This document shows positions 29,223 to 37,190 of a DNA stretch of 64,000 bases, piece by piece. The position numbers and the translations under genes are program-made. Source of the DNA: Actinomycetales bacterium (GTDB lineage: Bacteria; Actinomycetota; Actinomycetes; Actinomycetales; Dermatophilaceae); NCBI GenBank assembly GCA_016710645.1, contig JADJVI010000043.1, positions 124,001-188,000 of the forward strand, read 5' to 3'. The notes beneath the pieces are model-generated. The model saw only the letters and a list, made by a program, of their open reading frames with translations. It was not told where the DNA came from and made no database searches. How positions within the stretch are numbered: the stretch's first letter is position 1; every line of letters starts with the position of its first letter.

Positions 29223-29351
29223 TAACGCAAGCCCTTTGCAGAGATTTGTCAAGCGCTTTAAAGGACCTGGACTCCGTGCAGCTGGCGAAGCGCCACGCGG
29301 GCAAGCCCACGCAACGTCGATCCCGCCCAAAGGGAGACGGGTGACAGGTAG

Positions 29352-29761
29352 GTGGACGAGTCGGTCGGTACGCCGGATTCTGTTCTCGCGGAGCCGTTTC
29401 CGGTCCCACGAGCGACGGTCATCCATCTCGGCCGACCATTGCTGGCCGGCTCTAGCGCTCTACCCGCAGGCATCGGGCGGGCCGCCCTCGAACGCCTGCT
29501 GTCTGAGCTTGCTCCGGGTGGGGTTTACCGAGCCGACCTGGTCGCCCAGGCCGCTGGTGGTCTCTTACACCACCGTTTCACCCTGACCTCATCCGCCTAC
29601 TGGGCGTCCCAGCGGTTCGGGTGAGGCGGTCTGTTTTCTGTGGCACTGTCCCGCGGATCGCTCCGGGTGGCCGTTAGCCACCACCCTGCCCTTCGGAGTC
29701 CGGACGTTCCTCGGCACCCGGCATACACCGGGTGACGCGACCGCCTGACCGACTCGTCCGC
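29352..29761 (-). ncRNA. rnpB: RNase P RNA, bacterial class A
   Basis: Catalytic RNA of RNase P, which trims the 5' ends of tRNAs. The P1 helix closes the molecule: 29747-29759 pairs perfectly with 29354-29366. Conserved core pieces are present on the minus strand: GAGGAACGTCCGGACTCC near the 5' end, GGTGGTGTAAGAGACCACC in the middle, and ACAGAATCCGGCGTAC before the 3' end. Length is about 410 bases, normal for actinobacteria. A hairpin near 29715-29735 contains a copy of the dispersed motif in its loop and arm. Exact ends are estimated. Confidence 0.93.
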
Positions 29762-29768
29762 CCCCAGT

Positions 29769-30572
29769 ATGCCCTCTGCCGCCCCGTACCCTGCCACCGT
29801 GCCCCCCTTCCGCAAGCACTCCCCCACCAACCACCCCCGGTATGCCGGATGGGAAGCTGCGGGGCTGCGCTGGCTCGCTGCCGCGACCCCGGACGGAGGA
29901 GCAGAGGTTGTTGAGGTCCTCGACGTCAGCGGTCCGACTCTGGTGATGGAGCGTTTGACCCCGAGCCCACCGACCCGGAAGGCAGCGGGCGAATTCGGGG
30001 AGCGCCTGGCTCGCACCCACGCGGCCGGCGCGACGGCATACGGGACCGGTCCGGACGGCTGGGAAGGCAACGGCTACTTCGGACCCAGCCACGACGTCCT
30101 GGACCTCGCCCTCGGAGCCCAATCCACCTGGGGCGCGCATTGGGCCCGGCAGCGACTGCGCCCGATCGCGGCGACGTGCGCGGCCGCTGGCACCCTCGAC
30201 CCGGCCACGATCGCCGACCTGCACCGCGTGGCCGACCGCTGCGAGGCGGGCGACTTCGACACCGGCGATCCCCCGGCTCGGGTCCACGGCGACCTCTGGT
30301 CGGGCAACCTCATGTGGACCGAGCAGGGCGCGGTGCTCATCGACCCGGCGGCTCACGGCGGACACCGTGAACTCGACCTCGCGATGCTCGCGCTCTTCGG
30401 CGCTCCGCACCTGGGCGAGATCGTCACGGCATACGAGAGCGTGGCACCGCTGGCAGCCGAGTGGCGCGACCGGGTGCACCTCCACCAGCTCTACGCGCTC
30501 GCGGTCCATGCGCACCTTTTCGGCAGCGGGTATGCCGTGCCGACCGCGTCCGCGTCGCGCCGCTACCGCTGA
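29769..30572 (+). CDS. Fructosamine kinase family protein
   Basis: A phosphotransferase-fold protein with the catalytic motif VHGDLWSGNLMW and metal-binding LIDPAAHGGHRELDLAM, diagnostic of fructosamine/ketosamine-3-kinases. It probably phosphorylates glycated amines, helping deglycation. The frame from ATG 29769 gives 267 residues; a GTG at 29799 gives 257. Neither has a clear ribosome binding site, and the rnpB promoter must lie in this same region on the other strand. The last ten bases overlap the convergent RNB gene. Confidence 0.87.
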   Translation: MPSAAPYPATVPPFRKHSPTNHPRYAGWEAAGLRWLAAATPDGGAEVVEVLDVSGPTLVMERLTPSPPTRKAAGEFGERLARTHAAGATAYGTGPDGWEGNGYFGPSHDVLDLALGAQSTWGAHWARQRLRPIAATCAAAGTLDPATIADLHRVADRCEAGDFDTGDPPARVHGDLWSGNLMWTEQGAVLIDPAAHGGHRELDLAMLALFGAPHLGEIVTAYESVAPLAAEWRDRVHLHQLYALAVHAHLFGSGYAVPTASASRRYR

Positions 30573-32020
30573 CCGACGATCTCCATTCGCACCGACCCTG
30601 CCTCGACGTCGACAGCGGTCACTCGGACAGTGACGTCGGTGCCAGGCTTGGCCGACCCGGCCGCCAGGCCCACGACCGCCGGGTCAAGCAGTTGCACGAC
30701 CGGCATGCCCTTGGAGGTCACGTCGACGACCGAACCGGAAAAGTCCCGACCCACCGACCCGGCAAGCACCGCGGCTTCAACCGCATCCGTGCTGGCCCGC
30801 TCGACGGCGGACGCCCGCCGATCACCCTGAGCCATGAGGTCAGGCAGGGCCGGCAGCGCCTCGCGCACCCATCCCGGCACCGGCGATCCCGAGCACAGCG
30901 ATTCGCAGACCACCAGCCCGAAGCGATCGACAAGCCGGCGCAAAGGCGCCGTCACGTGCGCGTAAGGGGCGGCCACGGCGGCGTGAGTGCGGACCGACGG
31001 CGCTTCCCCCTCGAACGGGGTGTAGCCGGCGCCGCGGAAGAGCGAAGTCGCCTCGTGGATGAGGGCCAGGTGGCGCGTGTTGTGGCGGTCCAGCGAGCGC
31101 AGAAAGTCGCCGTAGCGCTGGCCTTGGGGCCACGGCACTCCGAGCGCCGTGGCCTGGCGCCGGAACCGCTTGACCGCCCCAGGCTCGGGGTCGGGCATGG
31201 TCCGCAGGATGCCGATGCCGCCGCGCAACATGATGTCGGCCGCCGCCATGCCGGTCATGAGCGAGATCTGGGCATTCCAGTCCTCGGCCGGCACCGGTGG
31301 GCGCAGCTCGATGACATAGCCGCCGAACCCGTCGGGGTGAACCTCCTGCTCGGGCATCGGCAGCGAAGCTCCACCTCGAGCCGACTCCAACGCGGCCCGT
31401 TTGCCGCCGATCTCGCGCAGCAACACGACTTGTTCGTCAGGAGTGCCCGCGTCGACGTCAGCCTGGACGCTGACATAGTCCCGCCGGACTTGACTGCGCA
31501 CCATCGCTCGCGCTACTCCGGCGCTCGTGACGGTGCCGTCGGCGGCCAACCGCAGATCCCACACGTATGCCGGTCGCACCTGGTCCGGCAGCAGGCTGGC
31601 AGCCGCTTCGCTGAGGACCGGAGGATGCAAGGGCACTCGACCGTCCGGGGCATAGATGGTCAGGCCGCGGGCGCGCACCTCGGTGTCGAGCGCCGATCCC
31701 GGGGTGACGAAGTGCGGCACATCGGCGATGGCATAGCGCACCCGATATCCGTCGCCGTCCCGCTCCAGGGCCATCGCCTGGTCGAGGTCCATCGATCCCA
31801 CCGGGTCGAGGGTCCAGAACGCCACATCGGTGAGGTCGGCCGGCGCGCTGGGGTGACTGTCAGCCGCCGCCTGGGCATCCGCGAGGGCCGCGCTGGAGAA
31901 GTCCTGCGGGACCTTGAGGTCGGTCCTGATCTGGGCGAGGCGGCGCAGCAGTGCGTCGGTCGTCGCAGCGTCGGCCGGGGCCGCCGGCGTCGGCAGGACC
32001 GTGATGTGGCGGCTGGGCAT
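30563..32020 (-). CDS. RNB-domain 3'-5' exoribonuclease (RNase II/R family)
   Basis: A 485-residue protein with the RNB catalytic motif DPVGSMDLDQAM, whose aspartates hold magnesium, and the family segment TAPLRRLVDRFG. It is shorter than RNase R and lacks its N-terminal cold-shock domains; a short C-terminal beta segment may be an S1-like remnant. Such short RNB proteins are common in actinobacteria. The ATG at 32020 has AGGG seven bases upstream; a GTG at 32026 is the alternative. Confidence 0.88.
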   Translation of the reverse strand: MPSRHITVLPTPAAPADAATTDALLRRLAQIRTDLKVPQDFSSAALADAQAAADSHPSAPADLTDVAFWTLDPVGSMDLDQAMALERDGDGYRVRYAIADVPHFVTPGSALDTEVRARGLTIYAPDGRVPLHPPVLSEAAASLLPDQVRPAYVWDLRLAADGTVTSAGVARAMVRSQVRRDYVSVQADVDAGTPDEQVVLLREIGGKRAALESARGGASLPMPEQEVHPDGFGGYVIELRPPVPAEDWNAQISLMTGMAAADIMLRGGIGILRTMPDPEPGAVKRFRRQATALGVPWPQGQRYGDFLRSLDRHNTRHLALIHEATSLFRGAGYTPFEGEAPSVRTHAAVAAPYAHVTAPLRRLVDRFGLVVCESLCSGSPVPGWVREALPALPDLMAQGDRRASAVERASTDAVEAAVLAGSVGRDFSGSVVDVTSKGMPVVQLLDPAVVGLAAGSAKPGTDVTVRVTAVDVEAGSVRMEIVGQR

Positions 32021-32173
32021 GGCCACACCCTAGTCACCGAAGGCACCACCTGCCGGGCCGCCGAGCCGCTACGAAAAGGTTACTCGGAACGAGTTAGCGA
32101 CCGCTCCCGGCGGGCTACCTGGGAGAGGCCAGCGACGCCTCGCGACGACCAACCACGCCACTACGCTGCGAGC

Positions 32174-32920
32174 GTGATCGTCCTGCTGCCCCCGTCCGAG
32201 ACCAAACACGAGCCTCGGCGCGGAGCACGATTGGCCCTCGGCACCCTGTCCTTCCCCGAGCTCACCCCAGCCCGCGAGACGGTGCTCTCGGCTCTGCTGG
32301 AGATCAGCGGACGACCGGACGCCTGCCAGCTCCTCGACGTCTCCCCCGGCTTGGCCGACGTGGTCGCCCGCAACCAGCGGCTGCGGGAGCTCCCCACCGC
32401 AACGGCAGGTCAGATCTACACCGGCGTCCTCTACGACGCGCTCGACCTGCCTTCCCTCGACTCCGCTGCCCGAGCGCGGGCCACCCGTCGACTGGTCGTC
32501 GTCTCGGCGCTGTTCGGAGCCCTACGGATCAAGGACCGCATCCCGCCTTATCGCCTCGCGATGGGCGTGTCCCTGCCGACCCTGGGAGCCCTCGGACCGA
32601 TGTGGCGCCCCCATCTCGATCCGGTGCTCACTGCAGCGGCTGGATCGGGCCTGGTCATCGATGGGCGCTCCGCGGCATACCAAGCTGCCTGGGTGCCCCG
32701 CGGCGACCTGGCCGAGCGCTGGGTGCACCTGAGGGTCCCCGGCGTGAGCCACGCCGCCAAACACACTCGCGGCCTCGTCGCGCGAGCGGTGTGCCGGCAT
32801 ACCGGCTCTCTTGCCTCGGTGCCCGCGCTTGCCCGGGCGCTGGAAGCCGACTTCGAGGTGACCGTCCATTGCCCGGCGCGGCCCGGAAAGGGCTGGACAC
32901 TGGACGTGCTCGCCCGCTAA
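32174..32920 (+). CDS. yaaA: YaaA/DUF328 family peroxide-stress protein
   Basis: A 248-residue YaaA-type protein starting IVLLPPSETK, a family hallmark, with SALFGALRIKDRIPPYRL in the middle and GVSHAAKHTRG near the end. In E. coli YaaA limits free iron during hydrogen peroxide stress and binds DNA. The GTG start at 32174 places the conserved LLPPSETK at residues 4-11. The last four bases overlap the convergent RNase H/phosphatase gene. Divergent from the RNB gene with about 150 bases between. Confidence 0.88.
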   Translation: MIVLLPPSETKHEPRRGARLALGTLSFPELTPARETVLSALLEISGRPDACQLLDVSPGLADVVARNQRLRELPTATAGQIYTGVLYDALDLPSLDSAARARATRRLVVVSALFGALRIKDRIPPYRLAMGVSLPTLGALGPMWRPHLDPVLTAAAGSGLVIDGRSAAYQAAWVPRGDLAERWVHLRVPGVSHAAKHTRGLVARAVCRHTGSLASVPALARALEADFEVTVHCPARPGKGWTLDVLAR

Positions 32921-34170
32921 GAGCGGCCTACCTCGCTGCGGTGCTCCACCCAGTTGATCGCCGGAATCGACAGGTTGCCGTCAGCCCACAGGTCGACGAT
33001 CGAGATCGACGCGGGGTCGGTCGCCAGGGTCCAGAACCGCTCGGGCGCTATCCCCAGCAGGTGGTTGAGCACGATGAGAATCGGCACTCGACTGGTCACG
33101 ACGACAGTCACGCCGGTGCCCGGAGCCACGACCGACCATGCTCGGTGCACTCGGGTGGCGACATCAGCGCGGGACTCGCCACCCGGCGGCGGATAGGCCG
33201 GATCCATCCGCATGCGGGCCAACTTCGCCGGATGGCGTGCCGCGATCTGCTCGAAGGTCAGCCCGTCCCACTCCCCGAACGACCGCTCGTCCCAGTCCGA
33301 GTCGCGAGCGGGCTCGACTCCCAGCGCGGATGAGATGGCATCGCCAGTCGACATGGCTCGCGCCAGGCAGGAGGTGACGACCCGCATCTGCGGGGGCACG
33401 TCCGCCGAGACGGGTATGCCGTGCACCACCGCCGCGACGGCGGTCGCCACCGCCTGTGCTTGGGCCTGACCGGTCGCATTGAGCGGGGGGTTCGACCCGC
33501 CGCGACCGTCCAACCGCCCGGAGACGGTGTTGTCGGTGACCGCGTGCCTGACCAAGATGATGCGGTGCGGATCGGTGAGCACCGGGCCTCGACCGGAGTC
33601 AATGGCCGCGGTGGTGGAGACGCTTGCTCCACCGTCGGGTGACGAGCTCGCGGCCATGGAGTTGCCCTCGACAGCGGGGCGGGAGAGGTCGGAGCGTGGT
33701 GAGTCGTTGGAGGTGGATCCGTCGGCCGCGATGAGTCGGTCGATGTGCTCGCCGTCCATGCCCTTGTTGGAGAGGGCATCCGCGGCGGCATTGTCGGCAC
33801 GAGGTATCCAGGTGTAGCGCACTCGACCACCGGCATCGGCGATCTGGCGCACCAGAGCCCGGGCCTGGGCAGCCAGACGCCGCATGTCTTCGTGTTTGAT
33901 CTGCCAGCGACCGGCCATCTGCTCGACGACCAGCTTGGAATCCATCCGCACCTCGACGTCGGCGTCTGGCGCGAGACGGAGAACGCCCTCCAGGCCGGCG
34001 ATCAAACCGGAGTACTCCGCGACGTTATTGCTGGCCAGCCCGAGCGGCTCGGCGCGCTCCAGGAGCACCTGTCGAGTCCGGCCGTCGCGAACCAGCGCAC
34101 CGAACCCGGCCACGCCGGGATTACCCCGTGAACCGCCGTCGGCCTCGACGACGAGGTGGCGTCCGGCCAA
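32917..34170 (-). CDS. Bifunctional RNase H / acid phosphatase
   Basis: Two enzymes in one chain of 417 residues. The N-terminal type I RNase H domain (residues 1-145) has EADGGSRGNPG, the catalytic acidic residues, and MDSKLVVEQM. After a variable linker the C-terminal histidine phosphatase domain has LVRHAVTDNT and GGESRADV. In M. tuberculosis the homologue (Rv2228c) degrades RNA:DNA hybrids and its phosphatase domain is CobC-like (alpha-ribazole phosphatase). The zinc-ribbon protein and NIF3 genes precede it on the same strand, as in mycobacteria. Confidence 0.93.
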   Translation of the reverse strand: MAGRHLVVEADGGSRGNPGVAGFGALVRDGRTRQVLLERAEPLGLASNNVAEYSGLIAGLEGVLRLAPDADVEVRMDSKLVVEQMAGRWQIKHEDMRRLAAQARALVRQIADAGGRVRYTWIPRADNAAADALSNKGMDGEHIDRLIAADGSTSNDSPRSDLSRPAVEGNSMAASSSPDGGASVSTTAAIDSGRGPVLTDPHRIILVRHAVTDNTVSGRLDGRGGSNPPLNATGQAQAQAVATAVAAVVHGIPVSADVPPQMRVVTSCLARAMSTGDAISSALGVEPARDSDWDERSFGEWDGLTFEQIAARHPAKLARMRMDPAYPPPGGESRADVATRVHRAWSVVAPGTGVTVVVTSRVPILIVLNHLLGIAPERFWTLATDPASISIVDLWADGNLSIPAINWVEHRSEVGRS

Positions 34171-34173
34171 GGC

Positions 34174-34914
34174 CTAGATCCCCGACTCGGCGGTGCGCAC
34201 GAGAATGCGGCGGCATTCCTCGCACCGCAGCACCTCGTCGACAGGCGCATCGCGCAACCGACCGAGGTCGACCTGATTGAGCTCCAATCGGCAACCGCCG
34301 CAACGACGTTGGCGCAATTCCGCAGCACCGATCCCGCCATTGGAGGCGCGGATCCTGCTGTAGACAGCCAATAGATCCTCACCGACATTCGGCAGGACAG
34401 CCGCTCGTTGAGCACCGACCTCGGCCGCTTCGGCGTCGAACCCCGCGATCGCTTCGTCCCGCGCCTGGGTCACGGAGGCAATCGTGGCGTCGAGGTCAGC
34501 CCGCTGGGTCTGCAGCCGAGCCACATCGGCTTCCAGGCCCTCCGCGCGCTCCATGACTTCCAGCTCGATGTCCTCCAACTCGCTTTGGCGGCGGGCCAAC
34601 GACACGAGTTCGTGCTGGATCGCCTGCAAGTCCTTGGCCGTGCCGGTGCCGGAGTCCAGGCGGCGCTGGTTGCGCTCGGCTCGGTCGCGCACCAGTTGCA
34701 CATCCGACTCGGCCTTGGCCACCTCGCGCTGGATGTCATCGAGCGCCGTCTGGGCCAAAGCCACCTCGCGGTCCAGGGCAGCCGATTGCTGGGCGAGCGT
34801 CGTGAGCTGGGCGTGCTGGGGCAACGTGGTCCGGGCGTGGTCGAGTTGGTCCAGACGGGTGTCGAGAGCCTGCAGGTCCAACAGCCGCAGCTGGCGGAGC
34901 GGGTCGGCTTTCAG
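34174..34914 (-). CDS. Coiled-coil C4 zinc-ribbon protein (Rv2229c-like)
   Basis: About 246 residues: a long coiled coil (residues about 20-180) and a C-terminal zinc ribbon, CGGC then CEEC (RRCGGCRLELNQV, LRCEECRRIL). Homologues form rods that may guide protein or nucleic-acid interactions. No ATG or GTG fits the N-terminus KADPLRQLRLLDL; the best start is a CTG at 34914, whose CTGA overlaps the NIF3 stop, with GGAGG upstream. A TTG further on would remove conserved residues. Confidence 0.85.
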   Translation of the reverse strand: MKADPLRQLRLLDLQALDTRLDQLDHARTTLPQHAQLTTLAQQSAALDREVALAQTALDDIQREVAKAESDVQLVRDRAERNQRRLDSGTGTAKDLQAIQHELVSLARRQSELEDIELEVMERAEGLEADVARLQTQRADLDATIASVTQARDEAIAGFDAEAAEVGAQRAAVLPNVGEDLLAVYSRIRASNGGIGAAELRQRRCGGCRLELNQVDLGRLRDAPVDEVLRCEECRRILVRTAESGI

Positions 34915-35762
34915 TGCGCACCTCCGGCGTCGATCGCGCCGACCACGAAATCCCAGGGGTCGGTGCGTAGGGTCGAGACGTAGGTCTCCACCGTAGTCCC
35001 CTCGGGCGAGCCGCCGGACAGCGCCGCGAGCAAGCGCTCCTGCGCCGAGGCCAGCCAGAGCCACTCGGTCGCCCAGTGCCCGGCGTCGACGAGATACGGC
35101 GGACCACCGCGGGCTTCCTCCCGAGCCTCGGACGCGGGATGGTGGCGTAGATCCGCGGTGACGTATACGTCGGCCCCGGCCGCCCGGACCGCGGCGAAAC
35201 GGTCGTCGCCGGAGCCCCCGAGCACGGCCACCCGGCATACCGAGGCAGTCGCCGGGCCAGACACCCGGATGCCGCCCGCCGTGGGCGGGAGCTGGGCCGC
35301 GAGCGCTTCCACGAATGCCCGCAGGGTGGTGGGCGCGGCCAACTCGCCCACCCGGCCGAGCGGCTGGCCGTCCTCGATGTCCAGGGGCCGCACCTGGGTC
35401 AGCCCGCAGGCCGCGGCGAGGGCGTCGCTGACGCCAGGGTCGGCGACGTCGGCGTTGGTGTGGGCACAAAAGATCGCCAGATCCGCGACGACAGCCCTGG
35501 TGATGGCGGCGCCCTTGGCGAAGGTCGTTGCGACAGAGTGGATTCCGCGCAGCAGTAAGGGATGATGGGTAATGAGCAGGTCGGCCCCTGCAGCGATGGC
35601 CTCGTCGATGACGGCCAGCGTGGGGTCGACGGCGAGATGGATGCGCCGCACCGGTTGGTCGGGGTCGCCGGTCACCAGCCCGACCCGATCCCACCCGAGC
35701 GCGGTCTCGGGCGGGTAGAGCGCGTCGAGGGCGGTCAGGACGTCGCGCAGAAGGACGCTCAT
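34911..35762 (-). CDS. NIF3-like dinuclear metal centre protein
   Basis: A 283-residue member of the NIF3/DUF34 family, probably a metal-dependent hydrolase, possibly GTP cyclohydrolase-like. The conserved metal motifs are visible: LLITHHPLLLRG, FCAHTNADVADPG and VDAGHWATEW. The ATG at 35762 is only one base from the 3' end of tRNA-Val (35764), so no ribosome binding site can exist upstream except in the tRNA; the frame upstream (to 35840) is the tRNA itself. Translation may start on a nearly leaderless message freed by tRNA 3' processing. Confidence 0.9.
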   Translation of the reverse strand: MSVLLRDVLTALDALYPPETALGWDRVGLVTGDPDQPVRRIHLAVDPTLAVIDEAIAAGADLLITHHPLLLRGIHSVATTFAKGAAITRAVVADLAIFCAHTNADVADPGVSDALAAACGLTQVRPLDIEDGQPLGRVGELAAPTTLRAFVEALAAQLPPTAGGIRVSGPATASVCRVAVLGGSGDDRFAAVRAAGADVYVTADLRHHPASEAREEARGGPPYLVDAGHWATEWLWLASAQERLLAALSGGSPEGTTVETYVSTLRTDPWDFVVGAIDAGGAH

Positions 35763-35763
35763 G

Positions 35764-35837
35764 TGGGCCCGGCCGGGTTCGAACCGACGACACCCGCGGT
35801 GTAAGCGCGGTGCTCTGACCAGCTGAGCTACAGGCCC
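35764..35837 (-). tRNA. tRNA-Val (anticodon TAC)
   Basis: A 74-base cloverleaf on the minus strand: acceptor GGGCCTG pairs with CGGGCCC, D stem GCTC/GAGC, anticodon stem CCGCG/CGCGG around CTTACAC, T stem GTCGG/CCGGC around TTCGAAC, discriminator A. The anticodon is TAC, valine. CCA is not encoded. The NIF3 start codon begins one base after its 3' end. Confidence 0.96.
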
Positions 35838-35918
35838 CAAGCGGCGGAGAACGACCCGGTATGCCGGTCGCCACCGTCGCGGCGGTTCATTGTGCCACCG
35901 ACGCCCCGGCTCCGGGTG

Positions 35919-36395
35919 TCACCCCTCCCGGCGCAAGTCCGCCAACGCCGTCCGGTAGTCGGAGAAGTCGCGAGCCAAGCCGGTCGGGTTGACCTCGGTC
36001 CAGCGCACGATGCCTTCGCGGTCGAGCAGGAAGGTCCCCCGCTGCGCGAAGCCCTTCTCGGCATTGAAGACCCCGAATCGACGGGCGACGTCCCCATGCG
36101 GCCAGAAGTCGGACAGCAGCGGGAAGAAGTAGCCCTCGGCGTCGGCCCAGGCGCGCAGCGCGAACATCGGGTCGCACGAGATCGCCAGCACCTGGATGCC
36201 ATCGTGTTGGAAATCCTCCAGACCGTCGCGGACCGCCCGCAACTCGCCGGTGCAGATGCCCGAGAAAGCGAACGGCACGAAGACCACGACGACGTTGCTG
36301 TGCTCGCGCACAGTCGCCAGCGACACCTCGGTCCCGAGGTGGTCGACCAACGTGAAGTCGGGGGCCCGATCTCCGACGGCCAGAGGAGCACTCAT
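35919..36395 (-). CDS. ahpE: Peroxiredoxin, AhpE type
   Basis: A 158-residue thiol peroxidase. The peroxidatic Cys48 lies in PFAFSGICTGEL with the catalytic Pro and Thr in place, and the late TEVNPTG segment is typical of AhpE. A second cysteine, Cys74 (AISCDP), is present as in several one-cysteine members. It would reduce peroxides with mycothiol/mycoredoxin or similar partners. Position between the NIF3/tRNA unit and the DUF3052 gene matches mycobacteria. Confidence 0.92.
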   Translation of the reverse strand: MSAPLAVGDRAPDFTLVDHLGTEVSLATVREHSNVVVVFVPFAFSGICTGELRAVRDGLEDFQHDGIQVLAISCDPMFALRAWADAEGYFFPLLSDFWPHGDVARRFGVFNAEKGFAQRGTFLLDREGIVRWTEVNPTGLARDFSDYRTALADLRREG

Positions 36396-36530
36396 ACGGT
36401 CAGTCTGCCAGCCCGCGCCGACAGCGCGCGGCCGCTCGCGGGTATGCCGTGGGGCCAGATATCCCGCCTGGCCAGTGAGGCAGTAGGGCGAACGCCCGGG
36501 TCGCTATTGGTATGCCGGGCGGCGGGGTTT

Positions 36531-36956
36531 TCAGCGACGTGCCGAACGGGGGGCGACAAGTCGAGCGACGGTCCAGTTCCGCGACACGTTGGCGACCCCG
36601 GCCGGATGCAGTCCCGCCGTGACGGCAGCATCCTCAATGTCGCTGGGCTCGACATGGCCCCGTCGTCCGGCTCGCGGCGTGCACAGGACGAGGAAACCGC
36701 GGTCCACGAGATTGGTTAGGGCATCGACGAGCGTGTCCACCAGGTCACCGTCGTCGGCTCGGAACCATACGAGCACAGCGTCGGCACCGTCGGTGTAGCC
36801 CTCGTCTTCGAGGGGGCTGCCGACCACCTCTTCGATGGCTAGTCTCAGGTCTTCATCAACGTCGTCGTCCCACGCGAACTCCTGGACGATCTGCCCAGCC
36901 GCGAAACCGACCTTGGTCAGCATCGTTGCCTGCGCAGCCTCCGCCTGCCCTTGCAC
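36531..36956 (-). CDS. DUF3052 family protein
   Basis: A 141-residue soluble acidic protein, conserved directly upstream of aceE in actinobacteria (Rv2239c in M. tuberculosis), with VGFAAGQIVQEFAWDDDVDE and a C-terminal NVSRNWTVARL. No catalytic motif is seen and the role is unknown. Start is GTG, preceded by an AAAGGAC sequence. It is divergent from aceE with a 234-base gap. Confidence 0.88.
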   Translation of the reverse strand: MQGQAEAAQATMLTKVGFAAGQIVQEFAWDDDVDEDLRLAIEEVVGSPLEDEGYTDGADAVLVWFRADDGDLVDTLVDALTNLVDRGFLVLCTPRAGRRGHVEPSDIEDAAVTAGLHPAGVANVSRNWTVARLVAPRSARR

Positions 36957-37190
36957 GGACCTGTCCGTCCTTTCGTGATCCTGATGGCGGGGACTGACCC
37001 CTGTTCAGTTCAGTCTGCCGCAGCGACCCGGCGTTGTGGGTAGTTGCGGGGGTGAGATCACGCACCAGATTTCGGCGAGCGGACGGCATACCCGCGTCTC
37101 ATCCGAGCCGTCCCATCTCGTGACTCAGATGTGACGTAGACCGCTTTCGGGTAGAGGATGGGGGCAGCCACTGCAGAAAGGACCCACACC

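Noticed and set aside
30461..32920. An 819-codon plus-strand frame covering the RNB gene and yaaA
   Set aside because: Only its last 248 codons (yaaA, from the GTG at 32174) are real; the rest is the complement of the RNB nuclease gene.
35763..35840. N-terminal extension of NIF3 (VAQLVRAPRLHRGCRRFEPG)
   Set aside because: This is the familiar translation of a tRNA gene, here tRNA-Val, not protein.
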